Source: Pseudomonadota bacterium (GTDB taxonomy: Bacteria; Desulfobacterota; Syntrophorhabdia; Syntrophorhabdales; Syntrophorhabdaceae). From it: DNA of 64,000 nucleotides. The notes beneath the pieces were generated by a model. It did not search any database, was not told the origin of the DNA, and saw nothing but the letters and a program-made list of their open reading frames with translations. Shown one piece after another: positions 18,685-27,197 of the stretch. Numbering within the stretch: the stretch's first letter is position 1; each line of letters opens with the position of its first letter. Location: positions 1 to 64,000 of the forward strand of contig JAPLKB010000034.1 in assembly GCA_026388275.1 (NCBI GenBank), read 5' to 3'. Both the position numbers and the translations under genes were made by a program.

Positions 18685-18802
18685 AATACCTCCATTATAT
18701 ATACAGCCTACAACACGTTATACAGCAAAGTTTCCGCAGGCGTCAACAAGTTTGTGGAGACCCCGGGGTCATGTCTGACATTTGAAAATATCCTTTATGT
18801 AT

Positions 18803-18885
18803 TTATAAATGAATCAATTTTTCAATTTCTTTTTTTAGTTGCGGGATATCTTTCTTGACGGTATTCCAGACCGCATCAATGTTGA
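18803..18885 (-). pseudogene. C-terminal fragment of a HepT-like (DUF86) protein
   Basis: The minus strand encodes VNIDAVWNTVKKDIPQLKKE and then IEKLIHL-stop, the usual C-terminal tail of HEPN-domain HepT toxins. An in-frame stop lies just upstream, and the RX4-6H catalytic motif and the MNT partner are absent. It is a remnant of a toxin-antitoxin locus. Confidence 0.7.
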
Positions 18886-19150
18886 CACTTTAAGCGTAAT
18901 GAGCATGTTTGCCTCAGGACAGTCCGACACCGTTGCTTATCCTGATGTAAAATATGTGTTAAAACAAATTTATATTAATTCTGTGAGCTCTACAAAAATT
19001 CATTATGCTTTTTTATCAATTTCGTGATAATCAAAGACAGGGCACTGAAACGCATATGCAACATATAGACAAGAGAAAAACATGCATTGCCCTTTTAGTG
19101 AAAATTGTATTGTCTGCGAGTAAATTCCTGTGCTATATAAAATAAATCAT

Positions 19151-19222
19151 GCCGACGTAGCTCAGGGGTAGAGCAGCTCACTCGTAATGAGCAGGTCGCG
19201 GGTTCGAATCCCATCGTCGGCT
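19151..19222 (+). tRNA. tRNA-Thr (anticodon CGT)
   Basis: The cloverleaf has acceptor GCCGACG/CGTCGGC, D-arm GCTC...GAGC, anticodon stem GCTCA/TGAGC with loop CTCGTAA, and T-loop TTCGAAT. The T-stem GCGGG/CCCAT has one C-A mismatch. CCA is not encoded. Confidence 0.93.
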
Positions 19223-19629
19223 TTATTATTATCAAGGGTTTGTGGGTAATCGTTCAACAAGATTTTTTCTTTGGTGTCCGTATTGGTATCCACCATACCA
19301 TCTAACCTCTTTATTTCTTTCTGTTCAAAATCATCCGGTGAAACAACATAATATTTCATTGTGTCAAACCAAAATAGAAATGTCCTATCCTTACCAAAAT
19401 AGAAATGTTGTATGTTTCGTTTGCACATTTATTGAATTATTGAAACACATTCCCTCTTGCTAAATCCATCTACTGTTAGCTGCCTCTCCAGCTTCAAGAA
19501 TCCTGCATTTCCACTTCACACCAGTTTAATTTGCTTTTCAAATGTTTTCCCGCTTTTTTCATCATGTCCCGCATAAAGCGGGATTAAACCGTACACTATT
19601 CACCATTCACCATTCACTATTCACTATTT
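19223..19629. other. gene-free stretch with IS-like remnant and short tandem repeat
   Basis: CCAAAATAGAAATGT occurs twice within about 25 bases (19366-19410), a pattern I associate with insertion-sequence ends. An open frame on the minus strand starts MKYYVVSPDDFEQKEIKRL but runs into the tRNA, so it is not a whole gene. At 19601-19627 there is a degenerate 7-base tandem repeat (CACCATT/CACTATT). Confidence 0.5.
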
Positions 19630-20559
19630 TTATACTTGTGGTGGTCTTTTCTTGCCGTATGGGGTTATAAACATCTCCTGCTGGACATGATTACAGAAAA
19701 CCTGTAGTTCATAGAGATATTTTTCAACATCTTCCCTTATATAGGTTCCAATGCCTTTATCAAAATCTGTTTTTATGGATATAAGGCCTTTGACTTGTTT
19801 CTTAACGGATTTGGGCTTTGTATCAACAGGGGCAGGTTTGATTTTCTTGTACGCAGTAAGGATTCTTTCAAGTGTAGCATTGGTTACCGGTGTCTTTATG
19901 ACAGTATCGAATATATTCTTAAGATCGGGGCATTCGAGGTTTGCGGCAAAAAGATAACCCTGGGAAACAGGGAGATTTCCCGACCTGATTTCGGCTTGAA
20001 TTTCAGGAGAAAGTTTTAAAAGTGAAATTATGTTAAACAGCGTAGATATTGACTTTCCAGTGATTTCAATTATAACGCCAACTGTTGGCGTTAACTGGTT
20101 TGATATATCATCGGTTCTCAACTTGTATCTTACTAACTCACTCATGACTCCACCCACATCGTACCCTTTATCAGGATGTTTCGCCTGAATATATGTAAGA
20201 ATTCCTTTGGCCTGATCTATGGGATTTAAGTCTTCCCGCTGGAGGTTCTCAGTCAGTTGAAGGGCTATAGTGTCACCCAATTCCTTGCCTGCTTCAATAA
20301 CTCTCACCGGTACGGTTTCAAGTCCTAATTGCTTGGCTGCCACAAGACGTCTCTCTCCGCAGATAAGTAGATATGTCCCGTCATCCTGAGCTGTTACAAT
20401 GAGAGGTTCTAAGATACCTTTGTCTTTGATTGACTGCATAAGTGGCTTGAATGAGTCCGTTTCAATATTGATGCTTGATCTCACCTGTTCCATTACCACA
20501 ATCTTTTCTACGGGAATGTACAGAAACTCAGGATTTACAGTTGTTTTCTTTGTTGCCAT
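19630..20559 (-). CDS. ParB-like nuclease/partition domain protein, intact copy
   Basis: The 309-residue protein has an N-terminal ParB domain (EFLYIPVEKI, LICGERRLVAAKQLG, LTENLQREDLNPIDQAKGI) and then a helix-turn-helix (GKSISTLFNIISLL). An insertion of about 25 residues separates the first and second helices of the usual ParB DNA-binding fold. The codons of its last part (LTPTVGV) form a perfect inverted repeat. No parA lies beside it, so plasmid-type partition is unlikely; transcriptional control or an accessory DNA role is more plausible. The ATG at 20557-20559 follows GAGGGGGTAAT. Three decayed copies lie elsewhere in the window. Confidence 0.85.
   Translation of the reverse strand: MATKKTTVNPEFLYIPVEKIVVMEQVRSSINIETDSFKPLMQSIKDKGILEPLIVTAQDDGTYLLICGERRLVAAKQLGLETVPVRVIEAGKELGDTIALQLTENLQREDLNPIDQAKGILTYIQAKHPDKGYDVGGVMSELVRYKLRTDDISNQLTPTVGVIIEITGKSISTLFNIISLLKLSPEIQAEIRSGNLPVSQGYLFAANLECPDLKNIFDTVIKTPVTNATLERILTAYKKIKPAPVDTKPKSVKKQVKGLISIKTDFDKGIGTYIREDVEKYLYELQVFCNHVQQEMFITPYGKKRPPQV
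20073..20093. repeat. perfect inverted repeat inside the intact parB-like gene
   Basis: Ten-base arms TAACGCCAAC and GTTGGCGTTA flank a single T. The CAAC-N-GTTG core is shared with copies 1 and 2 while the outer arm bases differ. In frame it encodes LTPTVGV immediately before the helix-turn-helix. Confidence 0.92.
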
Positions 20560-20606
20560 ATTACCCCCTCTACCTTTAATTGGTTTTGTAAAAAAGCTTA
20601 TTGCTA

Positions 20607-20971
20607 TCCTCTCGCCCACTCCCATGCGGTCGTTCGAGTACGCGGAGATCGCAGAGTTAAAACTTATTTTTGCCGGAATTGAGAGAATGATTCATTCCGG
20701 CAAACCTGCACACCCTGCGGGTAAAAACTAACATCTGCCCCGAAGGGGCATGAAATGTGAGCAGAATCAGTCAGTCTCAGGATACTGCTCACAGATAAAT
20801 TTGCCTTTCTCTGCGTACCCTGCGTTCTCTGCGAGAGACAATGCCTTAAAATCTTTTATCCTCTCGCCCTCTCCTATACGGTCTTTCGAGTACGCGGAGA
20901 GCGCAGAGTTTTATATAGCTTTTCGGACACTCCCCTGGTGTTTTTTTAATTGTCTTGTGAGTTTACCTTGA
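20607..20971. repeat. paired direct repeats R3 and hairpins
   Basis: A segment of about 55 bases (TATCCTCTCGCCC..., CGAGTACGCGGAGA, CGCAGAGTT) occurs at 20607 and 20858. Between them lie a hairpin with arms TTTGCCGGAAT/ATTCCGGCAAA (about 20669-20703), a GCCCCGAAGGGGC hairpin and CTCTGCGTACCCTGCG, which can pair with the CGCAGAG of R3. No gene is seen. Confidence 0.75.
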
Positions 20972-21329
20972 TGTTGTTATTAATTGTAGATATTTAAGAA
21001 CAATGTGTCAAGACATTTCCGGGGGTTATGCAGAGCTGACAGGCGTTACGCATCCTCCCCATTTCTAGCAAATTAGTTGAGAATGTGTTTTATGAAAATT
21101 ATTAAATTTACCAAAGTAAGCGGCTTCGCAGTTTTCCGGAATTAAGAATTACCAAGAGAGGGGGGCTATTTCTTCCCAATATTATTTAATGTTTTAAGAA
21201 AATATTCCTTTCTTTACGCGTTCAAGAGGGCCATCAAAAAGTTTCTTATTTTTTAAAGAACATCCCGTCCACGTTCCCATTACATTTCAAGAGGGTCTCT
21301 GCCTCACTTGTCAGGGCTCAAACACCGAG
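20972..21329. other. gene-free stretch
   Basis: No coding signal longer than about 20 codons, no tRNA and no strong hairpin are seen. A short ATG frame near 21090 reads MKIIKFTKVSGFAVFRN and then stops. Confidence 0.6.
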
Positions 21330-21878
21330 TTAATCGGTTGCAATCTCTTTCATACAATCTGGCAGTATTATTTGGTGCATAAGAGAATTTCCCTTTAATT
21401 CAATCATTTTCAGTTTAATCATCTGGTCTTTGGCCTCACTACACCCGAAATATAGGCTTCTGGCAAGAGGAACAGTGTCACCAGCAGAGAAATACATGTT
21501 TTGCAGCTTTGCTTTTTTGTCACTACTCAAATTAGGGCTTCCGTCATATATACTGATGCTATCCATTCCGCTTTCAATGTTGAACGTTTTTTCACCCGTC
21601 CTGCCAGTTAGTCGATACCAAAACATTAAGCGTAGGAAATTTTTCTCGCTTTTGGGTTCACCTCCCAATGTTTTCTCTATCGTATGAAGCATAATATTTT
21701 GGCCTACATTCACCGAGCATTTGTCTTTAAAGCATCCAGAGTATGTGTGCTTTGATTTTCCCACTTGAAATGAGATTTCTCCTTTGACAGTCGTTTTCTC
21801 GCTTTGCTGTGCTTCACAAATCCTACCAAAACCAAAAATACTTATAATCATTATTAGTACTATTACAGTCTTTTTCAT
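21330..21878 (-). CDS. exported protein of unknown function
   Basis: About 182 residues with a clear signal peptide (MKKTVIVLIMIISIFGFG, cleavage near EAQQ). The mature part has two cysteines close together (GCFKDKC) and two others, so a disulfide is likely. I do not recognise the family. The ATG at 21876-21878 is chosen because AGAGGAG precedes it and the longer frame would disrupt the signal peptide. It stands alone among repeats and small accessory genes. Confidence 0.75.
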   Translation of the reverse strand: MKKTVIVLIMIISIFGFGRICEAQQSEKTTVKGEISFQVGKSKHTYSGCFKDKCSVNVGQNIMLHTIEKTLGGEPKSEKNFLRLMFWYRLTGRTGEKTFNIESGMDSISIYDGSPNLSSDKKAKLQNMYFSAGDTVPLARSLYFGCSEAKDQMIKLKMIELKGNSLMHQIILPDCMKEIATD

Positions 21879-21989
21879 CTGTCTCCTCTTTTTAGTCAAG
21901 AATACGCTTATGTAAAGTTTGCGCTATTTTGTCTTGCCTATAAATAGCAAAGAACAAGTTTTACAGAAATCTTCTGAGATATTGAAATA

Positions 21990-22205
21990 TCAAACAATAT
22001 AACCCCCGCCCATAAAAACATAATTATTTTTCCATTCCTGCTTCAACGACTCCCCACTTAAGTATTTATTGTCCTTCAATTCTTTATTAATTTCAAGCAG
22101 TAAATACAGAAACTTAATTGAATACGGTTTGAAATGTTCTGTCTCTAAAATTGTTATAGAGGCTTTACTACAGGAAGCACTTATTAACTTATTATAAAAA
22201 TTCAA
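21990..22205 (-). CDS. possible small protein downstream of the DUF433/DUF5615 pair
   Basis: A 71-residue frame starting TTG, overlapping the end of the DUF5615 gene by 14 bases. It is rich in lysine, leucine and tyrosine (LEINKELKDNKYLSGESLKQ), so it reads like protein, but no ribosome binding site or known family is seen. It could be a real third gene or the tail of a decayed one. Confidence 0.35.
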   Translation of the reverse strand: MNFYNKLISASCSKASITILETEHFKPYSIKFLYLLLEINKELKDNKYLSGESLKQEWKNNYVFMGGGYIV

Positions 22206-22536
22206 TCTGATTTTTCATTTCTTCAGGCGTTATGATCTCGGCATAAACAGACAGCCTTCTAATACATTCGCCAATACCATATTTATTCATTTTTGAAAAA
22301 ATAACCCCTGGATGATTCAGTCCCTTTTCATTTGCACGCTTTGCAATATTAAGGAAATGGTGGTCATGGGTAAACAAGACGGCGTTAATTTTACGGGCAT
22401 AATTGAAATGTTCTATATCGGATTTCCCGATTAAGCCTTCATCAATAGCAGTAAGAACCTCTATTCCTTGTTTTTTTAATCCTTTTGCTATTGAAATATC
22501 AACATTTTCATCTATGTAGATTTTTAATTTTCCCAA
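22192..22536 (-). CDS. DUF5615 PIN-like protein, putative toxin
   Basis: The 114-residue protein opens with KIYIDENVDISIAKGLKKQG and has VLFTHDHHFLNIA, the conserved acidic residues of the DUF5615/Mut7-C PIN-like fold. Such proteins are usually paired with DUF433 proteins and are predicted RNases. It overlaps the DUF433 gene by 29 bases. Confidence 0.85.
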   Translation of the reverse strand: MGKLKIYIDENVDISIAKGLKKQGIEVLTAIDEGLIGKSDIEHFNYARKINAVLFTHDHHFLNIAKRANEKGLNHPGVIFSKMNKYGIGECIRRLSVYAEIITPEEMKNQIEFL

Positions 22537-22840
22537 GCTTTTTCTCCAGAACTGATGAATGCACGGATTCTAATTTCTCTATTTCTTCAAGCTCATCTTT
22601 CCATATTTTATCAATTACATTTTTGTTTTCATAATAATATGAAAGGGCATCGTGCACTTGTGCAAGATCAAGGTGCGGGTGTGCATTGGTAATTTCTTCA
22701 GGAGACATGCCCATAAGCCCATATCTTATTGCAATATCAAGAACACGAATGCCGGTACCGGCTATAATCGGTTCACCGTTTCTAATCTTTTTATCTATTG
22801 TTATGTAAGGATGATCTATTCTTTTAGCTGCAACTCCCAT
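22508..22840 (-). CDS. DUF433 protein, putative antitoxin
   Basis: About 110 residues with GEPIIAGTGIRVLDIAIRYG and MSPEEITNAHPHLDLAQVHD, the DUF433 winged-helix signature. It is the first gene of a probable two-gene toxin-antitoxin module with the overlapping DUF5615 gene. The ATG at 22838-22840 is chosen; a GTG four codons upstream is possible. Confidence 0.85.
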   Translation of the reverse strand: MGVAAKRIDHPYITIDKKIRNGEPIIAGTGIRVLDIAIRYGLMGMSPEEITNAHPHLDLAQVHDALSYYYENKNVIDKIWKDELEEIEKLESVHSSVLEKKLGKIKNLHR

Positions 22841-22852
22841 ATATTTCACCAC

Positions 22853-23254
22853 CTTATCTTTTTGTCTATTGTATTATAAATATTTGCCTTTTTCTATAAA
22901 TTTATTATCGTTATAAGCAAGTCCGACAATAAAGACCTTTCTTGATGCTTATATATGTACTTACTTCCACTCCAAACCAATTATCCTGGTTTTACGCCTT
23001 AAATTTTATCCACCAAGGTATTATATAGTTAATATTGTAGCAGCAGCATGATCCGCTGTTGTTCCTGAGCCCGATGTTGCTGCATACATTGGAAGCACAG
23101 TCAGGATCTCTCCTTCCTTGGCAGATACTATAAAAAGAATGTTCAGGCAGAATTCTTTCCCGGAACCACTACATCAAGGCCTTAAATGATACAATGCAAC
23201 CAATACCGCATCTCGGTTATCATTACTTCACAATATTCTTAAAGTGTAATGCGC
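22853..23254. other. gene-free stretch
   Basis: No recognisable gene. On the minus strand a short open frame ending at 23021 reads EILTVLPMYAATSGSGTTAD but has no start or family match I know. The R1 repeat begins just after. Confidence 0.5.
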
Positions 23255-23257
23255 TTA

Positions 23258-23400
23258 ATGAACCTCCCCGCAGCAAAGCTGCGAGGTATCAGAGGAATGG
23301 GGGACATGATTATCCCCCCCTCACCCTGCCCTCTCCCTCAAGGGGCGAGGGATTGTGGTCACCCCGAAGCAGAGCTGCGAGGAATCAATTGATTGAACTT
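23258..23400 (+). repeat. dispersed repeat R1, copy b
   Basis: AACCTCCCCGCAGCAAAGCT, then CTCACCCTGCCCTCTCCC and GGGGCGAGGGATTGTGG, then a second hairpin (GCAGAGCTGCGAGGAATCA). Same order as copies at 2835 and 27041, with more divergence in the middle. Confidence 0.8.
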
Positions 23401-23454
23401 CAAGTCTGCCGGTGCTATAAATATACATATTAAATAGAATAACAAGGAGGGTAC

Positions 23455-23796
23455 ATGGGATTTAACAGGGATATATATGATTTTGCCGCTAAGGTAGGTT
23501 CGCTTGAGGGTTATGTATTTCCAAAAGAGATGGAGCTTTCTTATTTGCCTGCGTGGATAGGTCACGTAGTGCAGGGTTACAACATGCTTCCAGAGGAAAT
23601 AAGGCATGAAATTCAGGATTTATGTAATGCCACTGTCGGTCGTACCATACAGTCGCTCATTCCTGTGCTCGGAGAAGACCATGAGTTGGTGAAACAACTG
23701 AAAAGCATTTTTACAGGTGAATTGCCTTCATCGCCTTATGAGTTCGACCGTAAAAATGTTATGAGCCATGAGGGGAAAGATATACCTACTCTTTAA
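23455..23796 (+). CDS. small protein of unknown function
   Basis: 113 residues, soluble, acidic in places; no family recognised. The opening is MGFNRDIYDFAAKVGSLEGY. AAGGAGGG precedes the ATG at the right distance, so translation is likely. It directly follows an R1 repeat and converges on the sensor-kinase gene. Confidence 0.7.
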   Translation: MGFNRDIYDFAAKVGSLEGYVFPKEMELSYLPAWIGHVVQGYNMLPEEIRHEIQDLCNATVGRTIQSLIPVLGEDHELVKQLKSIFTGELPSSPYEFDRKNVMSHEGKDIPTL

Positions 23797-23913
23797 CAGA
23801 AAAAACGGGGGCAGGAAATGAAGCCCTCGCGGCAATTTTCGGTGCAGCCATCTTGAAACAAGCTTCGGGGTATGGACCAGCAGAGCAATAAGCCTGGCGT
23901 GCCCTATCCTTTT

Positions 23914-25419
23914 TCATGCTTTCGGGATGATTACTGAAAAAATACTTCCTCCGGAGGCAAAGCACTCCTGCTTTGATTTAACAGCCCGGCAGCGAGAGAT
24001 CCTGCCCATACAGATATCTCTGTCCGCAGGGATAAAAACACAGCGGGAACTGTTGAAATCAAGGCGGAATCCATATTGTTCGGATAATGCCTTAATCCTG
24101 AGAAGGTCGGAACCTGAGCCGCCTGCATTGAACATATATGGTTCTCTTGATGAATATACATCAGTATCCTGGGTATGAAAAAACCCTCCGAAGATCATCT
24201 TCTGGTTTTCAGGGGAAATACCGATTCCAAAATCACGAAAGTCTATCTGAACACTATTGTCCACAGAATAAGCACTTATATCAACCATGCCCTCATCAGG
24301 CGTTTTTTCAACAGCATTCTTCAAAATACCACCGCACACCTTTTTCAAGATATTCCGGTCCATATTTACAGCAATACTCTTTTCAAAATTTCTTACAATT
24401 TCAATTTCCCTTTCTTTCATCAATACGGCCGTTTCGTTACAGAGATCGTTCAGAAAAACATCGATCACAATAAGTTCTTCCCTCACCTCTTCGATCCTGT
24501 ATAAAGACTCAATGCGCTCGGTTATAAGATCAAGAATATTTGTACCTGACAGGTTTTCCTGTCCGTTGAGTTCTTCTACAAAATAGAGGGCATCCTGGAT
24601 AATGTTCAATATTTTCTGTTTCTCCTCCGAAGGCTTCTGATGGAGTAAATCATCTATCTTCACCTGCAATTCCTGCAGACGGGTAACATTTCGGTACCCG
24701 ATAGCAATAGCCCGCTCCAGCGATACAATATTGGCTTCTCTTACCTTTTTTAAAACCCGGTCCAGGACTCCTGATACTATAGCAAGGGGCGTTCTTAATT
24801 CATGAGAAAGGTGGTTGATAACCCGTTCTTTGGCTTTATCAAGAAGTTTGAGTTCTTCATAGAGCTTCGAGTTCTCAAGGGCAATTGCAATATAATTAGA
24901 GACAGGCACAAGCAGTTCCACATCCTCATTTGTGAAATCCCCTGTTTTTTTATTCAATGCCTGGAGCGCTCCTATACATTCGTGAGATCTGTTGATCAGG
25001 GGGAAACAAAGAATGTTTCTGGTGTGGAAGCCAGTTTTCTTGTCTATTTCAGCATAAAAGCGGGGATCATTGTAGCAATCATTGATTAGCAAGGGCTCCC
25101 GGTGCTGGAAGACCCAGCCTGCTATCCCGTGTTCCACGGAAACTCTGATTTGTTCATCATGCATGCCTGTTGCCGCAAGAGACCTTAATTCGTTATCTTT
25201 ATCGCAATACAGGAACACAGAGCTTCTCTCTGCATCAAGGATCTGGTTGGTCTGCTCCATAATTATTTCGAAGAGAGCGCTCATGTTAATTTCAGAAACT
25301 ATGATCTGACCGACATGGAGAAGCTGGCTCTGTCTTTTGATCCTGTCCCTTACAAACCAGTCTTCCTGTCGCCTACCGAAACTTCTTGGCATTGATTGCT
25401 TATCAGAAAAAGTGGACAT
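23914..25419 (-). CDS. GAF-domain sensor histidine kinase
   Basis: About 501 residues, cytoplasmic by the lack of membrane segments. A GAF domain covers about residues 45-185, followed by an H-box (HLSHELRTPLAIVSG) and a HATPase domain with ILKNAVE, DFGIGIS and GGSGSDLLRI. The tail carries a four-cysteine motif (C...IPADRDICMGRISRC...C) that I have seen in kinases of related bacteria and that may bind metal. No response regulator is adjacent. The ATG at 25417-25419 follows AAAGGAG. It is divergent from the MFS gene. Confidence 0.88.
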   Translation of the reverse strand: MSTFSDKQSMPRSFGRRQEDWFVRDRIKRQSQLLHVGQIIVSEINMSALFEIIMEQTNQILDAERSSVFLYCDKDNELRSLAATGMHDEQIRVSVEHGIAGWVFQHREPLLINDCYNDPRFYAEIDKKTGFHTRNILCFPLINRSHECIGALQALNKKTGDFTNEDVELLVPVSNYIAIALENSKLYEELKLLDKAKERVINHLSHELRTPLAIVSGVLDRVLKKVREANIVSLERAIAIGYRNVTRLQELQVKIDDLLHQKPSEEKQKILNIIQDALYFVEELNGQENLSGTNILDLITERIESLYRIEEVREELIVIDVFLNDLCNETAVLMKEREIEIVRNFEKSIAVNMDRNILKKVCGGILKNAVEKTPDEGMVDISAYSVDNSVQIDFRDFGIGISPENQKMIFGGFFHTQDTDVYSSREPYMFNAGGSGSDLLRIKALSEQYGFRLDFNSSRCVFIPADRDICMGRISRCRAVKSKQECFASGGSIFSVIIPKA

Positions 25420-25593
25420 TTTGCTCCTTTCAGCAAGAAATACATAATTAAATGTTTTCAACAGGATGCAAAAAGAATGTGTTTTATGCTTTTTAAAGGA
25501 AAATTAGCACGGAGAAAAAAAACTGTCAAGAAGAAACATTTTCTTATTTTGATGTTGCAAAACAGCAAAGATAGTGTAGATTGTTTGAACATT

Positions 25594-27015
25594 ATGAGGG
25601 CTGACGATAAAAAAATATATTTGATCGTCCTTAGTGTTGCCTTTGCTTCCTTTCTCGGCCGCCTGAACCTTTACACTGTTAATGTTTCCCTGCCCACAAT
25701 CTCTCGTATCTTTAACATCGGAACAGGCGAGGCGTCCCGTATTGTAACTGTATATCTCCTTGTTATCACAAGTTTTCTCATGTTTTTTGGAAAACTTGGC
25801 GACAGGACGGGACATAAAAACATATTCATTATCGGATATGGCGTTTTTATCCTAGGGTCGCTTTTTTGCGGCATATCCACAGGAATTAATACACTGACCA
25901 TTGCCAGGGCAATTCATGGCCTGGGGAGCTCCATGCTTCTGGCTGCAAGTTTCGCAATCCTTGCAAGAGTAGTCCCTGAAAATAGATTGGGATGGGCCTT
26001 TGGCATGAATGCTTCTGCTACAGCACTCGGAGTCGCTGCAGGGGCGCCCTTAGGGGGCATAATAGCCGAGTATTTATCGTGGAGGGGGGTATTCCTTATC
26101 AATGTCCCCCTTGGTGCAGGCGCCATGGTTTGCGCATACAAATTCATCCCCTCATCGGTCGGCAATCATGATGCAATGCCTGCCCGTATCAAGCGCAAAT
26201 TTGATTTTATTGGTACAATTCTCAGCTTTATTTTATTGTCTGCACTCTTTTTCTGCAACATTATTGGAAGTAAGCAAGGCTGGATTTCGTTTTCAACATT
26301 CGCATTACTGGGCATTTTTCTCCTTGTACTCTTTTTCTTTATTACACATGAAAAAAAACATGAAGACCCTCTTCTGGATATTAATACCCTGAAGAGTTCT
26401 AAATTTACATTTGCATTATCCGCAACAATGATGGCATACATGCTTATCGCTGGAAATGCCTTTCTCCTTCCCTTCTATCTTGAAATTGTAAAAGGGCTCA
26501 GTCCTGCAGGAACAGGGATGATTCTACTTGTTTACTCATTGATTTATGTGTTCGTATCCCCTTATGCAGGCAAACTTTCCGACAGGAAAAACCCCGCCAT
26601 TCTCTGTATTGCAGCAATGGCTGCTGCAACAATAAACACCTTTGCCTTCTCCTACAGCATAAGAAACAACGGCCTTATTCCTGTAATTGTTTTCCTCGCA
26701 TTGTTCGGCTTCTCCTATGTGTTTTTCCTGTCGCCAATTAATAATATGGCCATGAGTTGTGCTTCTAAAGGAAAAGAAGGAATGGCATCAGGTCTTCTTA
26801 ATACAGCAATTAATTTGAGCATGGTTTTTGGGGTTGCCATATTTGAAAAAGTTTTCATTGATTCACTTGGCAGCTTTGCCCCAGGCAGTGTAAATTTGAG
26901 TCAACTGGACATTCCCGGATCAATACTGCTGAATGGATTCAGCCATGCATACGTGGCCGGGGGGATGATGTGTGTTTTAGCTTTGTTTTTTACAATTTTT
27001 GCAAATAAACGGTGA
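25594..27015 (+). CDS. MFS drug/solute exporter, DHA2-like
   Basis: About 473 residues with 14 likely membrane helices. FFGKLGDRTGHKN between helices 2 and 3 is the MFS motif A, and ALGVAAGAPLGGIIAEYLSW is motif C of drug:H+ antiporters. The start is uncertain: ATG 25594 begins just before the first helix, but an open frame extends upstream to 25396 through lysine-rich sequence overlapping the divergent kinase gene. The substrate is unknown. Confidence 0.82.
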   Translation: MRADDKKIYLIVLSVAFASFLGRLNLYTVNVSLPTISRIFNIGTGEASRIVTVYLLVITSFLMFFGKLGDRTGHKNIFIIGYGVFILGSLFCGISTGINTLTIARAIHGLGSSMLLAASFAILARVVPENRLGWAFGMNASATALGVAAGAPLGGIIAEYLSWRGVFLINVPLGAGAMVCAYKFIPSSVGNHDAMPARIKRKFDFIGTILSFILLSALFFCNIIGSKQGWISFSTFALLGIFLLVLFFFITHEKKHEDPLLDINTLKSSKFTFALSATMMAYMLIAGNAFLLPFYLEIVKGLSPAGTGMILLVYSLIYVFVSPYAGKLSDRKNPAILCIAAMAAATINTFAFSYSIRNNGLIPVIVFLALFGFSYVFFLSPINNMAMSCASKGKEGMASGLLNTAINLSMVFGVAIFEKVFIDSLGSFAPGSVNLSQLDIPGSILLNGFSHAYVAGGMMCVLALFFTIFANKR

Positions 27016-27040
27016 CATATCCAGGAGATGGATATGCTAA

Positions 27041-27175
27041 TGAACCTGCCCGCAGCAAGCTGCGGGGTATCACTGAAAAGAGGCTCATATCCCCCTCACC
27101 CCGCCCTCTCCCCCGGAGGGGCGAGGGAAAGTAGTAACCCTGCAGCAAGCTGCAGGGAATCATTTGGATTAAATT
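27041..27175 (+). repeat. dispersed repeat R1, copy c
   Basis: AACCTGCCCGCAGCAAGCTG, CTCACCCCGCCCTCTCCC, GGAGGGGCGAGGG, then CCCTGCAGCAAGCTGCAGGG, a perfect hairpin. Nearly the same as copy a without its tandem duplication. It fills the gap between the MFS and metallo-beta-lactamase genes. Confidence 0.85.
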
Positions 27176-27197
27176 ATGATAATATGAGGTTATTTTT

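Noticed and set aside
19162-19428. Open frame on the minus strand ending in DGIRTRDLLITSELLYP
   Set aside because: The last part is the tRNA-Thr gene read in reverse, a well-known false protein; only the upstream part may be IS-related.
19630-20559. Chromosome partition locus (parABS)
   Set aside because: No parA, no parS-like 16-mers and no origin genes are nearby; multiple decayed copies argue for an accessory family.
2835-27175. Dispersed repeats as a possible CRISPR array
   Set aside because: Copies are far apart, 130-200 bases long, and have no regular spacers or cas genes nearby.
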